The position numbers were made by a program, and so were the translations under genes. Positions 4,577 to 12,581 of a DNA stretch of 12,681 nucleotides are shown here, one piece after another. Under the pieces are notes generated by a model. That model made no database searches, was not told the DNA's origin, and saw only the letters and a program-made list of their open reading frames with translations. The DNA comes from Candidatus Peribacteraceae bacterium (GTDB lineage Bacteria; Patescibacteriota; Gracilibacteria; Peribacterales; Peribacteraceae): positions 1 through 12,681 of the forward strand of contig JABFSS010000059.1 of the NCBI GenBank assembly GCA_013140485.1. The letters are read 5' to 3'. Each line of letters starts with the position of its first letter. Position 1 is the first letter of the stretch.

Positions 4577-5358
4577 AGACGGCGTTGCTTTGGAACACCT
4601 ACGTGGGGGACCTTGAATGGTTCAGGTATTCTGCGCGGTCGTTTTACAAGTTCGCGCGCGGCCGGTGGAATTCGGTTGCGTGCCTCGTCCCGGACCGGCA
4701 CCGGGACAACTTCCGCGAACCGTGCGAGCAGGTCGGCATCACGCTGCTGAGCGAGCCGGACTGGCCGGACCGTTCGTTCAACTGGCACCAGATGAAGCAG
4801 TGCGAGGCCGACATGCTTTTCCCGGACTGCGACGCCATCTGGCACATGGACGCAGACACCGTGTTCACCGCGCCGGTTGGGCCCGAGAACTGGATGCGCA
4901 ACGGCAAACTCATCTGCCCCTTCATTCACTTCGAGCACATCCTTCAGGCCGCCGGCCGTCAGGGGAACTGGCAGTGGAAGAGCCGCGTTGACGACGCCAT
5001 CGGCGGCGACGTGAAACTGGCCACCATGACGGGACATCCTCACTGCCATTACCGGAACGTCTACGCGCGCACCCGTGAGTCCGTGGAGAAGCATTCGAGG
5101 TCGTGGGGGCCCTACATCCACCGGCAACAAAACTCCTTCCCCCAGGGGTTCTGCGAATTTGAAACGCTCGGCGCGGTGGCCCAGAAGTTTTACCACAACG
5201 ACTACGTCTGGCTCGACCTTCAGAAGGAGCAGCATCCGAGCATCGGATTCGTCGCGCAATGCTACAGTCACGGCGGGCTCGACCGGCAGCACGAGTTCGG
5301 CCCGGCGCTCGGCGGCCGACAGTCTCCGCGCGAGCTGTTCCGCCGGCTCGGACTATGA
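4573..5358 (+). CDS. GT-A-like glycosyltransferase, paralogue 1
   Basis: A 261-aa protein with the hallmarks of a metal-dependent GT-A glycosyltransferase, which moves a sugar from a nucleotide donor. It starts MKTALLWNTYVGDLEWFRYSA (first strand and donor-side loop). The DxD motif is HMDADTVF with Asp93 and Asp95, followed by a W-M-NGK segment. Further conserved blocks shared with the next gene are DDAIGGDV (140-147), FCEFETLGA (193-201), a H-N-DY segment and SHGGLD (232-237). No signal peptide or membrane anchor is present, so it should act in the cytoplasm. The start is GTG at 4573, overlapping the previous stop; the alignment of its N-terminus with the next paralogue supports it. Substrate is unknown: virion protein, DNA or host surface sugar are all possible. 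Confidence 0.65.
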   Translation: MKTALLWNTYVGDLEWFRYSARSFYKFARGRWNSVACLVPDRHRDNFREPCEQVGITLLSEPDWPDRSFNWHQMKQCEADMLFPDCDAIWHMDADTVFTAPVGPENWMRNGKLICPFIHFEHILQAAGRQGNWQWKSRVDDAIGGDVKLATMTGHPHCHYRNVYARTRESVEKHSRSWGPYIHRQQNSFPQGFCEFETLGAVAQKFYHNDYVWLDLQKEQHPSIGFVAQCYSHGGLDRQHEFGPALGGRQSPRELFRRLGL

Positions 5359-6116
5359 AGACCTCCCTTCTTTGGAACACCTACGCGAGGGACATCGAAT
5401 GGTTCGGCTACTCGGTTCGCTCGTTCCAGAAGTATGCGCGGGGATTCAACGAAGCGGTGTGCTTTGTGCCGTCCCGCGACCGCGCGTTGTTTCACCCGAT
5501 TTGCGAGGGGGCCGGTATCAAGCTGCGCTGTGAAGAGGAATGGCCCGGGGCGGGCTTCCTGTTCCACGAGTTCTGGCAGTGCTCGGCCGACCAGCTCTGC
5601 GAGGGCGACGTCATTTTTCACATCGACGCGGACACGTGCTTCGCACGGCCGGTCACTCCGCTCGACTGGATGAAGGACGGGAAAATTGTTGTTCCGTTCA
5701 AACGCTTCGCCGATTACGACCAAGAGTTCGGTCCAAAGATGTGGAAGCCGACGGTGGACATCGCCATCGGGGGAGACGTGCAGCTCTCAACGATGATTAC
5801 TCCGCCCTATGTCCACTACCGCGAGGTTTACGAGGTCACGCGCGCGTCGGTGACCGACAGGCACCCCGAAGGATTCAGGGACTACGTGAGGTCGTGCAAG
5901 AATGATTTCCCGCAAACCTTCTGCGAATTTGAGACACTCGGAGCGACCGCCCAGAACCTTTTCCATAACGACTATCGCTGGCACGACGTGGACAAGGACG
6001 GCAATCCGTTCCGCGACTACGTGGCCGAAGGGTGGAGCCACGGCGGCCTGGACCTTGTCACCGACCGGTTCTGCGGGTTGACGGCGCGGCAGAAATTCGC
6101 TTCTATTGGGTTATGA
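5355..6116 (+). CDS. GT-A-like glycosyltransferase, paralogue 2
   Basis: A 253-aa paralogue of the preceding protein. The frame is open back to 5259, but the ATG at 5355 overlaps the previous stop (ATGA) and aligns exactly with paralogue 1 (MKTSLLWNTYARDIEWFGYS). DxD is intact: HIDADTCF with Asp91 and Asp93. Also shared are DIAIGGDV (135-142), FCEFETLGA (189-197), FHNDYRWHD and SHGGLD (228-233). A presumed metal-dependent sugar transferase in the cytoplasm. The similarity at protein and DNA level around the starts of the two genes points to tandem duplication with later divergence, possibly to use different donors or acceptors. Confidence 0.65.
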   Translation: MKTSLLWNTYARDIEWFGYSVRSFQKYARGFNEAVCFVPSRDRALFHPICEGAGIKLRCEEEWPGAGFLFHEFWQCSADQLCEGDVIFHIDADTCFARPVTPLDWMKDGKIVVPFKRFADYDQEFGPKMWKPTVDIAIGGDVQLSTMITPPYVHYREVYEVTRASVTDRHPEGFRDYVRSCKNDFPQTFCEFETLGATAQNLFHNDYRWHDVDKDGNPFRDYVAEGWSHGGLDLVTDRFCGLTARQKFASIGL

Positions 6117-6943
6117 AACATCAGGTCCTCATCTCAACCTACCACAAAGACTTCGTCTGGCTTGGTCCGAATCTGGCGACCCTCCACAAGTTTCAGAGCG
6201 ACGACTTCCTACCGCCCGTGGTCAACGTGCAGAGCGAAGACTACGCGGGCGCGAGGGCGATTGCGGACCGCTACTTCCCCCGGGCGATTGTCGTGGTGAA
6301 GGACGGACCGGTCGGCAAGGGAAACCTGCGGGCACAAATCGCCATGATGAACGGCGACCAGCTATGCCCGGACGCGGACTACATCTGGCTTGTCGGCTCG
6401 GACTGCATCACGCACTCGCCGCTCACGCCCGACTTCTTTTTCCAGGACGGCAAGCCGGTGTTGCAGATGAACTCCTACGAGCACCTGTTGCCCTACGCGC
6501 CCGGCATCAAGCCGTGGCAGGACGGAGTCGAGGCGGTGCTCGGATGGAAGCCCGAGTTCGAGTATATGCGCCGTCTTCCGCTCATCTATCCGCGCGACCT
6601 GTTCCGATACGTCCGCGTGTTCATCACCGAGAGGCATGGGAAGCCGTTCGAGGAATACGTCTACGGCATCGGTAACGACGGCCGGGAGCACCGGTCGGAC
6701 GCTGCGAACTTCTCCGAGAGCAACGTGCTTGGCGCGTGGGCGCACGGTCACGCTCCCGAGATGTTCCATTGGAAGAACCTCGACGGGCTTCCCTACGATG
6801 GGACGAACCCGATGATTCAGTTCTGGAGCCACGGCGGGCTCGACTTCGCGTGCGATTGCCGGGTGGACTACCCCGGAGGAAACACGTTCGGAAAGACTCC
6901 GCGTCAGGTCATCAAGGAAATTCTCGGCTATGCTATCCCCTAG
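6113..6943 (+). CDS. GT-A-like glycosyltransferase, paralogue 3, altered DxD
   Basis: A 276-aa, more distant paralogue. The ATG at 6113 overlaps the previous stop (ATGA); the open frame further upstream is a shadow. The N-terminus (MKHQVLISTYHKDFVWLGPNL) aligns with the pattern of the other two, and the C-terminal SHGGLD (239-244) is retained. At the metal site the sequence is LVGSDCITHSP (93-103), so the first Asp of DxD is Gly and only Asp97 remains. The FCEFETLGA block appears as NFSESNVLGA. It may use a different metal arrangement, be an inactive partner of paralogues 1 and 2, or bind a sugar without transferring it. It overlaps the terminase start by 14 bases. Confidence 0.55.
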   Translation: MKHQVLISTYHKDFVWLGPNLATLHKFQSDDFLPPVVNVQSEDYAGARAIADRYFPRAIVVVKDGPVGKGNLRAQIAMMNGDQLCPDADYIWLVGSDCITHSPLTPDFFFQDGKPVLQMNSYEHLLPYAPGIKPWQDGVEAVLGWKPEFEYMRRLPLIYPRDLFRYVRVFITERHGKPFEEYVYGIGNDGREHRSDAANFSESNVLGAWAHGHAPEMFHWKNLDGLPYDGTNPMIQFWSHGGLDFACDCRVDYPGGNTFGKTPRQVIKEILGYAIP

Positions 6944-8801
6944 CTCACCACAGAAAAAACTCGCCGAGACGGTTTCTGACCTGCTTGAAAAAGAGCAGCC
7001 GTTCGAGGCCGCGAACGCGATTCGCAAGTTCTCCGGATTGCCCACGGACATCGTGGAGAAGTCCGAGGCGTTCCTCACGCTGAATCAATTCCTCCACTGG
7101 CTTCTCAACAACAACGCCCAGGAGGAAGCGGCGCTCATGCTCTGGGGCCCGACGCAGTTCGACCCGAGGCCGGAGTCCACGCGGCGCGTCTGGAAGGCGT
7201 TCGAGACGCACAACAACATTTTGCTGATGGGCGCGGGCTCCATGTCGAAGAGCTTTTCGATGGCCATCAAGCTTTTCCTGGAATGGATTCGCGACCCGGA
7301 ATACACTACCATCAAGGTCCTCGGTCCGTCGGAGCAGCATCTTGAGGACAACCTCTTCACGCATCTCGTGCAGCTTCACAAAAGCTCGCGCATCCCGCTC
7401 CCGGGACAGGTCGGCAAACTCTTCATCGGGCTCGACTCCCGCAGCCGGAAAAGCTCCATCACCGGCGTGGTCATCCCGTTAGGCAAGAAGGCCGCCGGCC
7501 GGTTGCAGGGTGTGAAGCGCATGCCGCGTAAGAAGGCCCACCCAACGTTCGGAAAGCTCTCGCGGCTGTTCATCTTCCTGGACGAAATCGCGAACATCCC
7601 GGTCGGCATCTGGCGCGACATCGACAACATTCTGTCGAACACCAACGGCGACGGACTGAAAATCATTGGGGCGTTCAACCCGACCGACCAGAACGACCCA
7701 GTTGGTCTCCGGTGCGAGCCGCCCTTTGGCTGGCCCTCGTTCGACGCTGACGAGCACTACGAATGGCTCTCAACTCGCGGATGGTTCGTCGTTCGCCTCG
7801 ACGCCGCGCGGTGCGAGAACGTTGTCCAGAAGAAGGTCATCTACCCGGGTCTCCAGACTATCGAGGGCTTCGAGATTATCATCTCGAACTCTGGCGGCAT
7901 GGACACGCCCGGATACTGGGCGATGGCGCGCGGGTGCTTCCCTCCGACGGGAACCGTGATGTCGGTCATCACGCCCGGGATGATTGAAAAGTGGAAGGCC
8001 GAAGTCATCTGGTATGAAACGCCGACGCCGTGCGCGGGCGTCGACCTTGCCCTGGAAGGCGGCGACGCATGCAAGATGGCGCGCGGCTTGTTCGGGAAAG
8101 CGGTCGGCGTCAAATTCCCGCCGACGCTCCAGAACCCCGAGGGCCTGACAGTTTTTTTCCTGGACAAGCGGGGGCGCAAACTTCCGCGCGAGGTCCTCCA
8201 GGTCACGAAGATTTTCAAACTCCCCAAAGCGGAGACGGTGGCGATGCAGGAGGAAATTGTCCGGCTCTGCAAGTCGATGAAAATCCCGGGAGAATTTCTC
8301 GCGGTGGACCGGACGGGCAACGGCCAGGGCGTGGCGGACCTCATCCGCTACAACTGGAGCGCCGCCATCACCGCCGTCAATTTTTCTGAGGGCGCGAGCG
8401 AGACTCGAATCATGGCGGAGGACAAGGACACCGCCCATGATGCCTACGACCGGGTCCATACGGAGCTGTGGATGGCCCTCCGAAAATTCATCGAGTTCGG
8501 CTACTGCTATGCGGCACCGGACTTGGAAATGGTGGACCTGACTCCGCAGCTCACCGGTCGTCTTTACCGGGTTACCGGGAGGAAGAGCAAGGTCGAGTCG
8601 AAGCAGGACTACAAGAGCCGGAATCAGGGCAAGTCCCCCGACGACGCGGACTCGGTCTGTGTGCTCCTTCACGGGGTCCGCAAGGCGAGCGGGTTCGTTC
8701 CCGGCATGGCTTCTGAGAATTCGTCCGTCTCGACGGATGACGACTACGACGAGGACTACGGAAATCGGGTTGACGTGACGAATCGGTTTGACGATTTATG
8801 A
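6930..8801 (+). CDS. terL: Terminase large subunit (DNA-packaging ATPase/nuclease)
   Basis: A 623-aa motor that pumps phage DNA into the prohead and cuts it. The ATPase half has a Walker A-like GAGSMSKS at 101-108 (Lys107), with Ser in place of the usual Gly before Lys. Walker B is LFIFLDEI at 213-220 (Asp218, Glu219), and a coupling-type segment GAFNPT lies at 247-252. The RNase H-like nuclease half starts near 365, with acidic residues at AGVDLA (Asp372), LAVDRTGNGQG (Asp460) and SPDDADSV (Asp571-573). The C-terminal 30 residues are acidic. The ATG at 6930 overlaps the preceding gene by 14 bases. No small terminase subunit is recognisable nearby; one of the unassigned genes may fill that role. 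Confidence 0.9.
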   Translation: MLSPSSPQKKLAETVSDLLEKEQPFEAANAIRKFSGLPTDIVEKSEAFLTLNQFLHWLLNNNAQEEAALMLWGPTQFDPRPESTRRVWKAFETHNNILLMGAGSMSKSFSMAIKLFLEWIRDPEYTTIKVLGPSEQHLEDNLFTHLVQLHKSSRIPLPGQVGKLFIGLDSRSRKSSITGVVIPLGKKAAGRLQGVKRMPRKKAHPTFGKLSRLFIFLDEIANIPVGIWRDIDNILSNTNGDGLKIIGAFNPTDQNDPVGLRCEPPFGWPSFDADEHYEWLSTRGWFVVRLDAARCENVVQKKVIYPGLQTIEGFEIIISNSGGMDTPGYWAMARGCFPPTGTVMSVITPGMIEKWKAEVIWYETPTPCAGVDLALEGGDACKMARGLFGKAVGVKFPPTLQNPEGLTVFFLDKRGRKLPREVLQVTKIFKLPKAETVAMQEEIVRLCKSMKIPGEFLAVDRTGNGQGVADLIRYNWSAAITAVNFSEGASETRIMAEDKDTAHDAYDRVHTELWMALRKFIEFGYCYAAPDLEMVDLTPQLTGRLYRVTGRKSKVESKQDYKSRNQGKSPDDADSVCVLLHGVRKASGFVPGMASENSSVSTDDDYDEDYGNRVDVTNRFDDL

Positions 8802-9280
8802 CCGCTTCGGAAAAAGTTAAGCTTTGGAGGATTAAAAACCCCGATAGGTTGAAAGCCCAGTGGGAGAAGTGGAATCGTTCAGACGCGGCGAGACGGGCGA
8901 AGCGTAAGTGGGAGCAGTCCCACAAGGCTGAGATTGCGGACCAACGAAATCGCCGATTACAAGCATCTCCCCGGTTGCGGATGGAGAAATCTTTGCGGGT
9001 TCGGATGAGGTTCGCCCTGCGAGCCGTCGGGGCGAGAAAAACATACTCATCATCCCAATTTCTTGGGTGCTCCCCGCGAAAGCTTCGGGCTCACCTTGAG
9101 TCCAAGTTTCGAGACGGTATGACCTGGGAGAATTATGGCTCGGTCTGGCACGTGGACCACATCATCCCTTGTTCGAGATTTGACTTGACAGACCCGCGTC
9201 AGCAACTCACCTGTTTTAGGTGGACCAATCTTCAGCCTCTTCTGGCAGAGGAAAATCTTCGTAAATCGGATATTTTTTGA
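8798..9280 (+). CDS. HNH endonuclease, free-standing
   Basis: A 160-aa protein. Residues 1-75 are strongly basic and helical (many Arg/Lys), fitting DNA binding. Residues 86-160 hold the nuclease: FLGCSPRKLRAHLESKF, a DGMTWENYG segment typical of phage HNH proteins, then WHVDHIIP with the catalytic pair His118 and Asp120-His121, and the later Asn144 and Asn153 in NLQPLLAEENLRKSD. It starts in an ATGA overlap with the terminase stop. The gene is visibly more AT-rich than its neighbours, which suits a mobile homing endonuclease inserted between packaging genes. HNH proteins beside terminases can also assist packaging; this one looks more like the homing type. Confidence 0.85.
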   Translation: MTASEKVKLWRIKNPDRLKAQWEKWNRSDAARRAKRKWEQSHKAEIADQRNRRLQASPRLRMEKSLRVRMRFALRAVGARKTYSSSQFLGCSPRKLRAHLESKFRDGMTWENYGSVWHVDHIIPCSRFDLTDPRQQLTCFRWTNLQPLLAEENLRKSDIF

Positions 9281-9283
9281 CCT

Positions 9284-9865
9284 ATGGGCCTGATTTTCAA
9301 CCCAAATCTTTACCCGCCAAGTGGTTACATCTTCCAAGATGCTGATGGGACTAAATTCCGTGGCGAAAGCTGGCGCGACGTCCGCCGTCAAATCGCCGAA
9401 TACCGGGCCCGTAACGGGATGCCGGCGGGCGACCCCGAGGCCGAAATCAACGCGCAGCAGTGCGCGCAGACGCCCGGGCTCTGCCACGGCGACAAGCCGG
9501 TCCCGGTTCGCACCACAAACTCCGGGACCAACGGGAACGAGCGGGTGATGAACTGGTTGGGCAGTATCCTCATCTCAAGGAGACAAAATGGCACACCTGC
9601 GGTCGTCGACAAGTCGACCGCGCGCGAACGGGCGGCCATTTGCGCCCTCTGTTCTCGACAGCGGGCCCTGTCCGCCGCGTGCGATGCGTGTTTAAACACC
9701 ATCCGGGACTCTCGGAAGGCCATCCTGGGCGGAGAGAAGCCAGTCCACGAGGCCCTCCACACGTGCGGGGTGCTCGGAGAAGACTGTGTTTCGTCGGTTC
9801 ATCTGGACCTCGCGCCCGTTGCGGACCCGGAACTGCCGGGCAATTGTTGGAGACGCCAGAAATGA
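9284..9865 (+). CDS. Cys-rich phage protein of the packaging region, 193 aa
   Basis: A two-part protein of unknown function. Residues 1-70 (GYIFQDADGTKFRGESWRDV, then a helix, then C60 and C67) resemble an N-terminal domain I associate with unnamed phage proteins found near terminase and portal. Residues 115-170 carry a cysteine cluster: C120-x2-C123, C133-x2-C136, C161 and C168, a likely zinc site. The start ATG at 9284 lies 4 bases past the HNH stop and has no Shine-Dalgarno. The stop overlaps the next gene's start (ATGA). The next gene is also Cys-rich, so the two may act together. A GTTTAAAC palindrome lies within at 9690-9697. Confidence 0.65.
   Translation: MGLIFNPNLYPPSGYIFQDADGTKFRGESWRDVRRQIAEYRARNGMPAGDPEAEINAQQCAQTPGLCHGDKPVPVRTTNSGTNGNERVMNWLGSILISRRQNGTPAVVDKSTARERAAICALCSRQRALSAACDACLNTIRDSRKAILGGEKPVHEALHTCGVLGEDCVSSVHLDLAPVADPELPGNCWRRQK
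9690..9697. repeat. GTTTAAAC palindrome, copy 3
   Basis: Third exact copy, here inside a longer perfect 12-base palindrome GTGTTTAAACAC (9688-9699). It is within a coding region and forces a TTA leucine codon between the two Cys-x2-Cys pairs. Confidence 0.4.
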
Positions 9866-10113
9866 TGGTCCCAGACCCATGGAAGGCGGCCCAGGCGGCT
9901 AAACGCGTCGCCAAGGCGGTCGTCAAGTCTCAGCCGTTGCTCGTGTCCCAGGCCGTGGTGGACGCCCGACAGCGTGCTTGCCGGGCCTGCGACCGCTATT
10001 TGCCCAACTCGGGGCAGTGCGGCGTCTGCACGTGCGTCATTTCCCTGAAATCTCAACTCACGACGGAGTCCTGCCCTCATCCGGAGGGAGGAAAGTGGCC
10101 AGTGTGTAGTTGA
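9862..10113 (+). CDS. Small zinc-binding-type phage protein, 83 aa
   Basis: The frame is open back to 9460, but that is a shadow of the previous gene. The ATG at 9862 overlaps the previous stop and is one of the few starts with a fair ribosome-binding sequence (GGAG about 10 bases upstream). The N-terminal 38 residues are a basic amphipathic helix. Then come C40-x2-C43, C53-x2-C56-x-C58, C71 with CPHPEGGKWP, and C82. The pattern C-x2-C ... C-x2-C-x-C ... CP ... KWP is familiar from small phage proteins next to portal genes, though their function is unknown. The stop codon lies inside the 15-base palindrome at 10106-10120. Confidence 0.65.
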   Translation: MMVPDPWKAAQAAKRVAKAVVKSQPLLVSQAVVDARQRACRACDRYLPNSGQCGVCTCVISLKSQLTTESCPHPEGGKWPVCS

Positions 10114-10120
10114 CAACTAC
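10106..10120. promoter_or_regulatory. GTAGTTGACAACTAC palindrome before the portal gene
   Basis: A perfect 15-base palindrome with central A, containing the stop codon of the preceding gene and a consensus TTGACA (10110-10115). It sits in the only clear intergenic gap of the packaging module, 28 bases before the portal ATG. As RNA it could form a 5-bp hairpin. No good -10 follows at 16-18 bases. Its TTGACAA core in palindromic form is shared with 2853-2863 and 2894-2902, so an operator for a phage regulator is the most attractive reading. Confidence 0.4.
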
Positions 10121-10148
10121 TAGAATCCTCAGACTTCTCTAAACGACC

Positions 10149-12263
10149 ATGCTTCCTGACAACGCACCAACCAAAAACGGCACCCAAAGCGACGCTTACG
10201 GGGCCGCCGTCAACCAACCCGACCTGACGAGCGGGCTCAAACCGCGTCGCCGGGCCATCCGGGACGCCTCTCAGGCGCGAAGCATCATCACGACCCTCGA
10301 AACCAGCGGCCGGGAGCGCAACATCAAGAATGCGCGCATCATGGCCAAGTATAACAGCGAGAAGCCCTACGCCCAGGAGGCCCTTGTGGCTGAAGGGCTG
10401 TCGTGGAAGTCGAATTTCACGACCAAACCGCTTCCGATGCTCATCGACAAGGTCGCGCCGCGCTTCTCGAAGGCCGTGGATGGGGTCAAATACTTCACGA
10501 ACTCCGCTCTTCCGGATGCCGTGGAGGGGTCCGGGGTCAAAACGGAGGCTTTCCGGCGGGAAATCACGGCCACGGTTCGCGCCCACCCCGATTGGTCCAA
10601 CTTTTGCAACGATTTGGCCCAGGAAAACGCTCTTTTCGGATTCGCGGCCGTCGCATGGCTCGACGAGTTCCACTGGATGCCGAAATTCTTCCGGCAGGAC
10701 GAGTTTTTCGTTCCTACCGGGACCAAGCAGTCCCCGAATGGGGTCCAAGTCATCGCGTTGAAGGAGACATTCCTACTCCACGAGCTTTTCCTGCTCATCG
10801 AAGACAAGGAGTCGGCCACAACTCGCGGCTGGGACGTGAAGGCGACTGTTGAGGCGCTCAACGAGTCGATGCCAGTCGACCGGAAGAGCCAGCACTCGTC
10901 TTGGGAACGAATTCATGAGGACATGCTTCGGGAGTCGAACCTCGGGATGTCCCACGAGAGCGGCCCTCGCGCGGTGACTGTTTGGCATCTGCTCGCAACC
11001 GAGATTGACGGCAAGGTCTCGCACTACATTTTTCTCGACAAGTCGTTCAAGGTGCTTTTCACGAGCGAGGACCAGTTTGATTCAATGCAGGATGCGCTCG
11101 CGCTCTTCGCGTTCCAGCAGGGCAACGGGAAACTACAAGGCTCGAAGGGAATCGGCCGCGAGCTCTACGCCATGGCCGGCATTCTTGACCGCTCCCGCAA
11201 CGAGGTCGTGGACCGTCTCAATCTCGCCGGGAAAATCATCATTCAGGCCGACGACAAGGCGCTCCGGAAGTTCAAGATGAGCGTGGTCGGAAACGCCATC
11301 CTCATCGGCCAGGGGTATGTCATCTCAGAGCGCAAGCTCGACTCTGGCGTGGAGCCCTTTTTGAAGCTCGACGAATTCCTGACGTCGCTGCTCGACCAGA
11401 TGGCGGGAGCCACGACGCCAAAGGTGTTCGAGGGCGAGCGCGTCACGAAGGCGCAGGTAGAATTTTTTGCTCAGCGCGAAGAGGAGACGCGGGATAGCAT
11501 CATCGGGCGTTGGTTGGTGCAGTTCGCCCGCGCGATGACCACGATTCAAAAGCGTCTCTGCGACCCGAACACGGCCGACAAGGACGCCAAGGAAATGCAG
11601 AAGCGGCTCCTCGAAATCATGACGCGCGAGGAGCTCACCCAGCTTTCAAACCAGCCCGTCGCGGAAACGGTCCGGGACTACACGGAGCTCAAGCGTCAAC
11701 AGATTGTCGTCATCGCTCAGGAAGGCCGTGGCAATCCGCTCTACAATCAGCGGGAGCTGGAAATGCAGAAGGTCACCGCCCAGGTTGACGAGGAGTTCGC
11801 GAACAAGGTCATCCTCCCGGAGGAGGACCCGACGGTCACGGCCGAGCAGACACGACTTCAACAGATGGAGCTCCTCATCATCGCCGGCCAGGGGGCTGAG
11901 GTCCCGGTGTCACCTCGCGACAATCACTTGGTCCATCTCGGCATCATCATGCCCTTGATTGAGCAGACTGCGCAAACGGCCGTCCAGGACCCGCACGCTG
12001 TGGCGACTCTCCAGGCCCTTCTCGTGCATGCGGAGGCCCACGTCAACGCGGCCATCCAGTCGGGGACTCCGAAGGACACCCTCGCAGAGATTATCCCGGT
12101 CATCACCCAGCTTCGCGGTAAGATGGACGAAATCGCCAGCTTGGCGGAAGAGCATGCCGCCGTCAACGATTCCGCCAACAATCCGGCCGCCGTCCCTCCC
12201 GGTGCAGGACCGATTGACGTGGCCGCTGCTGAAGAGGCCGCTGCTGCACCACCTCAAGTCTAA
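10149..12263 (+). CDS. Probable portal protein
   Basis: A 704-aa protein, the usual size of podovirus-type or large portal proteins, which form the ring through which the terminase packages DNA. The N-terminus (residues 1-55) is flexible. The middle is alpha/beta, with WSNFCNDLAQENALFGFAAVAWLDEFHW, and the stretch GSKGIGRELYAMAGILDRSRNEVVDRLNLAG, which fits the helical stem and clip region of portals. The region 480-620 is long and helical (crown-like). The final 45 residues are low-complexity Ala/Pro/Asp-rich. Position after the terminase and before further structural genes supports the call. The identification rests on fold pattern, size and position, not a specific motif. Confidence 0.7.
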   Translation: MLPDNAPTKNGTQSDAYGAAVNQPDLTSGLKPRRRAIRDASQARSIITTLETSGRERNIKNARIMAKYNSEKPYAQEALVAEGLSWKSNFTTKPLPMLIDKVAPRFSKAVDGVKYFTNSALPDAVEGSGVKTEAFRREITATVRAHPDWSNFCNDLAQENALFGFAAVAWLDEFHWMPKFFRQDEFFVPTGTKQSPNGVQVIALKETFLLHELFLLIEDKESATTRGWDVKATVEALNESMPVDRKSQHSSWERIHEDMLRESNLGMSHESGPRAVTVWHLLATEIDGKVSHYIFLDKSFKVLFTSEDQFDSMQDALALFAFQQGNGKLQGSKGIGRELYAMAGILDRSRNEVVDRLNLAGKIIIQADDKALRKFKMSVVGNAILIGQGYVISERKLDSGVEPFLKLDEFLTSLLDQMAGATTPKVFEGERVTKAQVEFFAQREEETRDSIIGRWLVQFARAMTTIQKRLCDPNTADKDAKEMQKRLLEIMTREELTQLSNQPVAETVRDYTELKRQQIVVIAQEGRGNPLYNQRELEMQKVTAQVDEEFANKVILPEEDPTVTAEQTRLQQMELLIIAGQGAEVPVSPRDNHLVHLGIIMPLIEQTAQTAVQDPHAVATLQALLVHAEAHVNAAIQSGTPKDTLAEIIPVITQLRGKMDEIASLAEEHAAVNDSANNPAAVPPGAGPIDVAAAEEAAAAPPQV

Positions 12264-12266
12264 TCT

Positions 12267-12578
12267 ATGCTTCTACCTACGAGCGAGGCCCCGGAATGGA
12301 ATTCGGACAACGCCTCGGAACTGAAAACCTTTTTGTCCGGGGAAACCGGCCGGAAGGTATTGGAGATTCTCGCCTACTTCGCGCCCAAGCCTCTGGACGG
12401 GTCCGACGTCAACAAGACCCTCGTGTCTGCCGGAGAGGTTCGCGGCTACACTGAAGCGGTAGAGCAAATCATTTCGCTGCGGACTCACCGTCCGCCGGAA
12501 ACCGAACCGAAAACCGAAAACTATCCTAGCCTCGACGACGACAGTGCGTGGCCGGAACCAACCGACAACAACGCCTAA
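12267..12578 (+). CDS. Small phage protein downstream of portal, 103 aa
   Basis: A 103-aa protein with a helical N-terminal half (NASELKTFLSGETGRKVLEILAYFA), a short loop, and a second helix (SAGEVRGYTEAVEQIISL). The acidic, proline-rich tail (residues 73-103) looks disordered. The 'helix, G-R-K-L, then AG-x-x-x-GY-x-E-A' pattern resembles small unnamed proteins often found after portal genes. It may interact with the portal or scaffold. The start lies 3 bases after the portal stop; no Shine-Dalgarno is visible. Confidence 0.65.
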   Translation: MLLPTSEAPEWNSDNASELKTFLSGETGRKVLEILAYFAPKPLDGSDVNKTLVSAGEVRGYTEAVEQIISLRTHRPPETEPKTENYPSLDDDSAWPEPTDNNA

Positions 12579-12581
12579 CCT

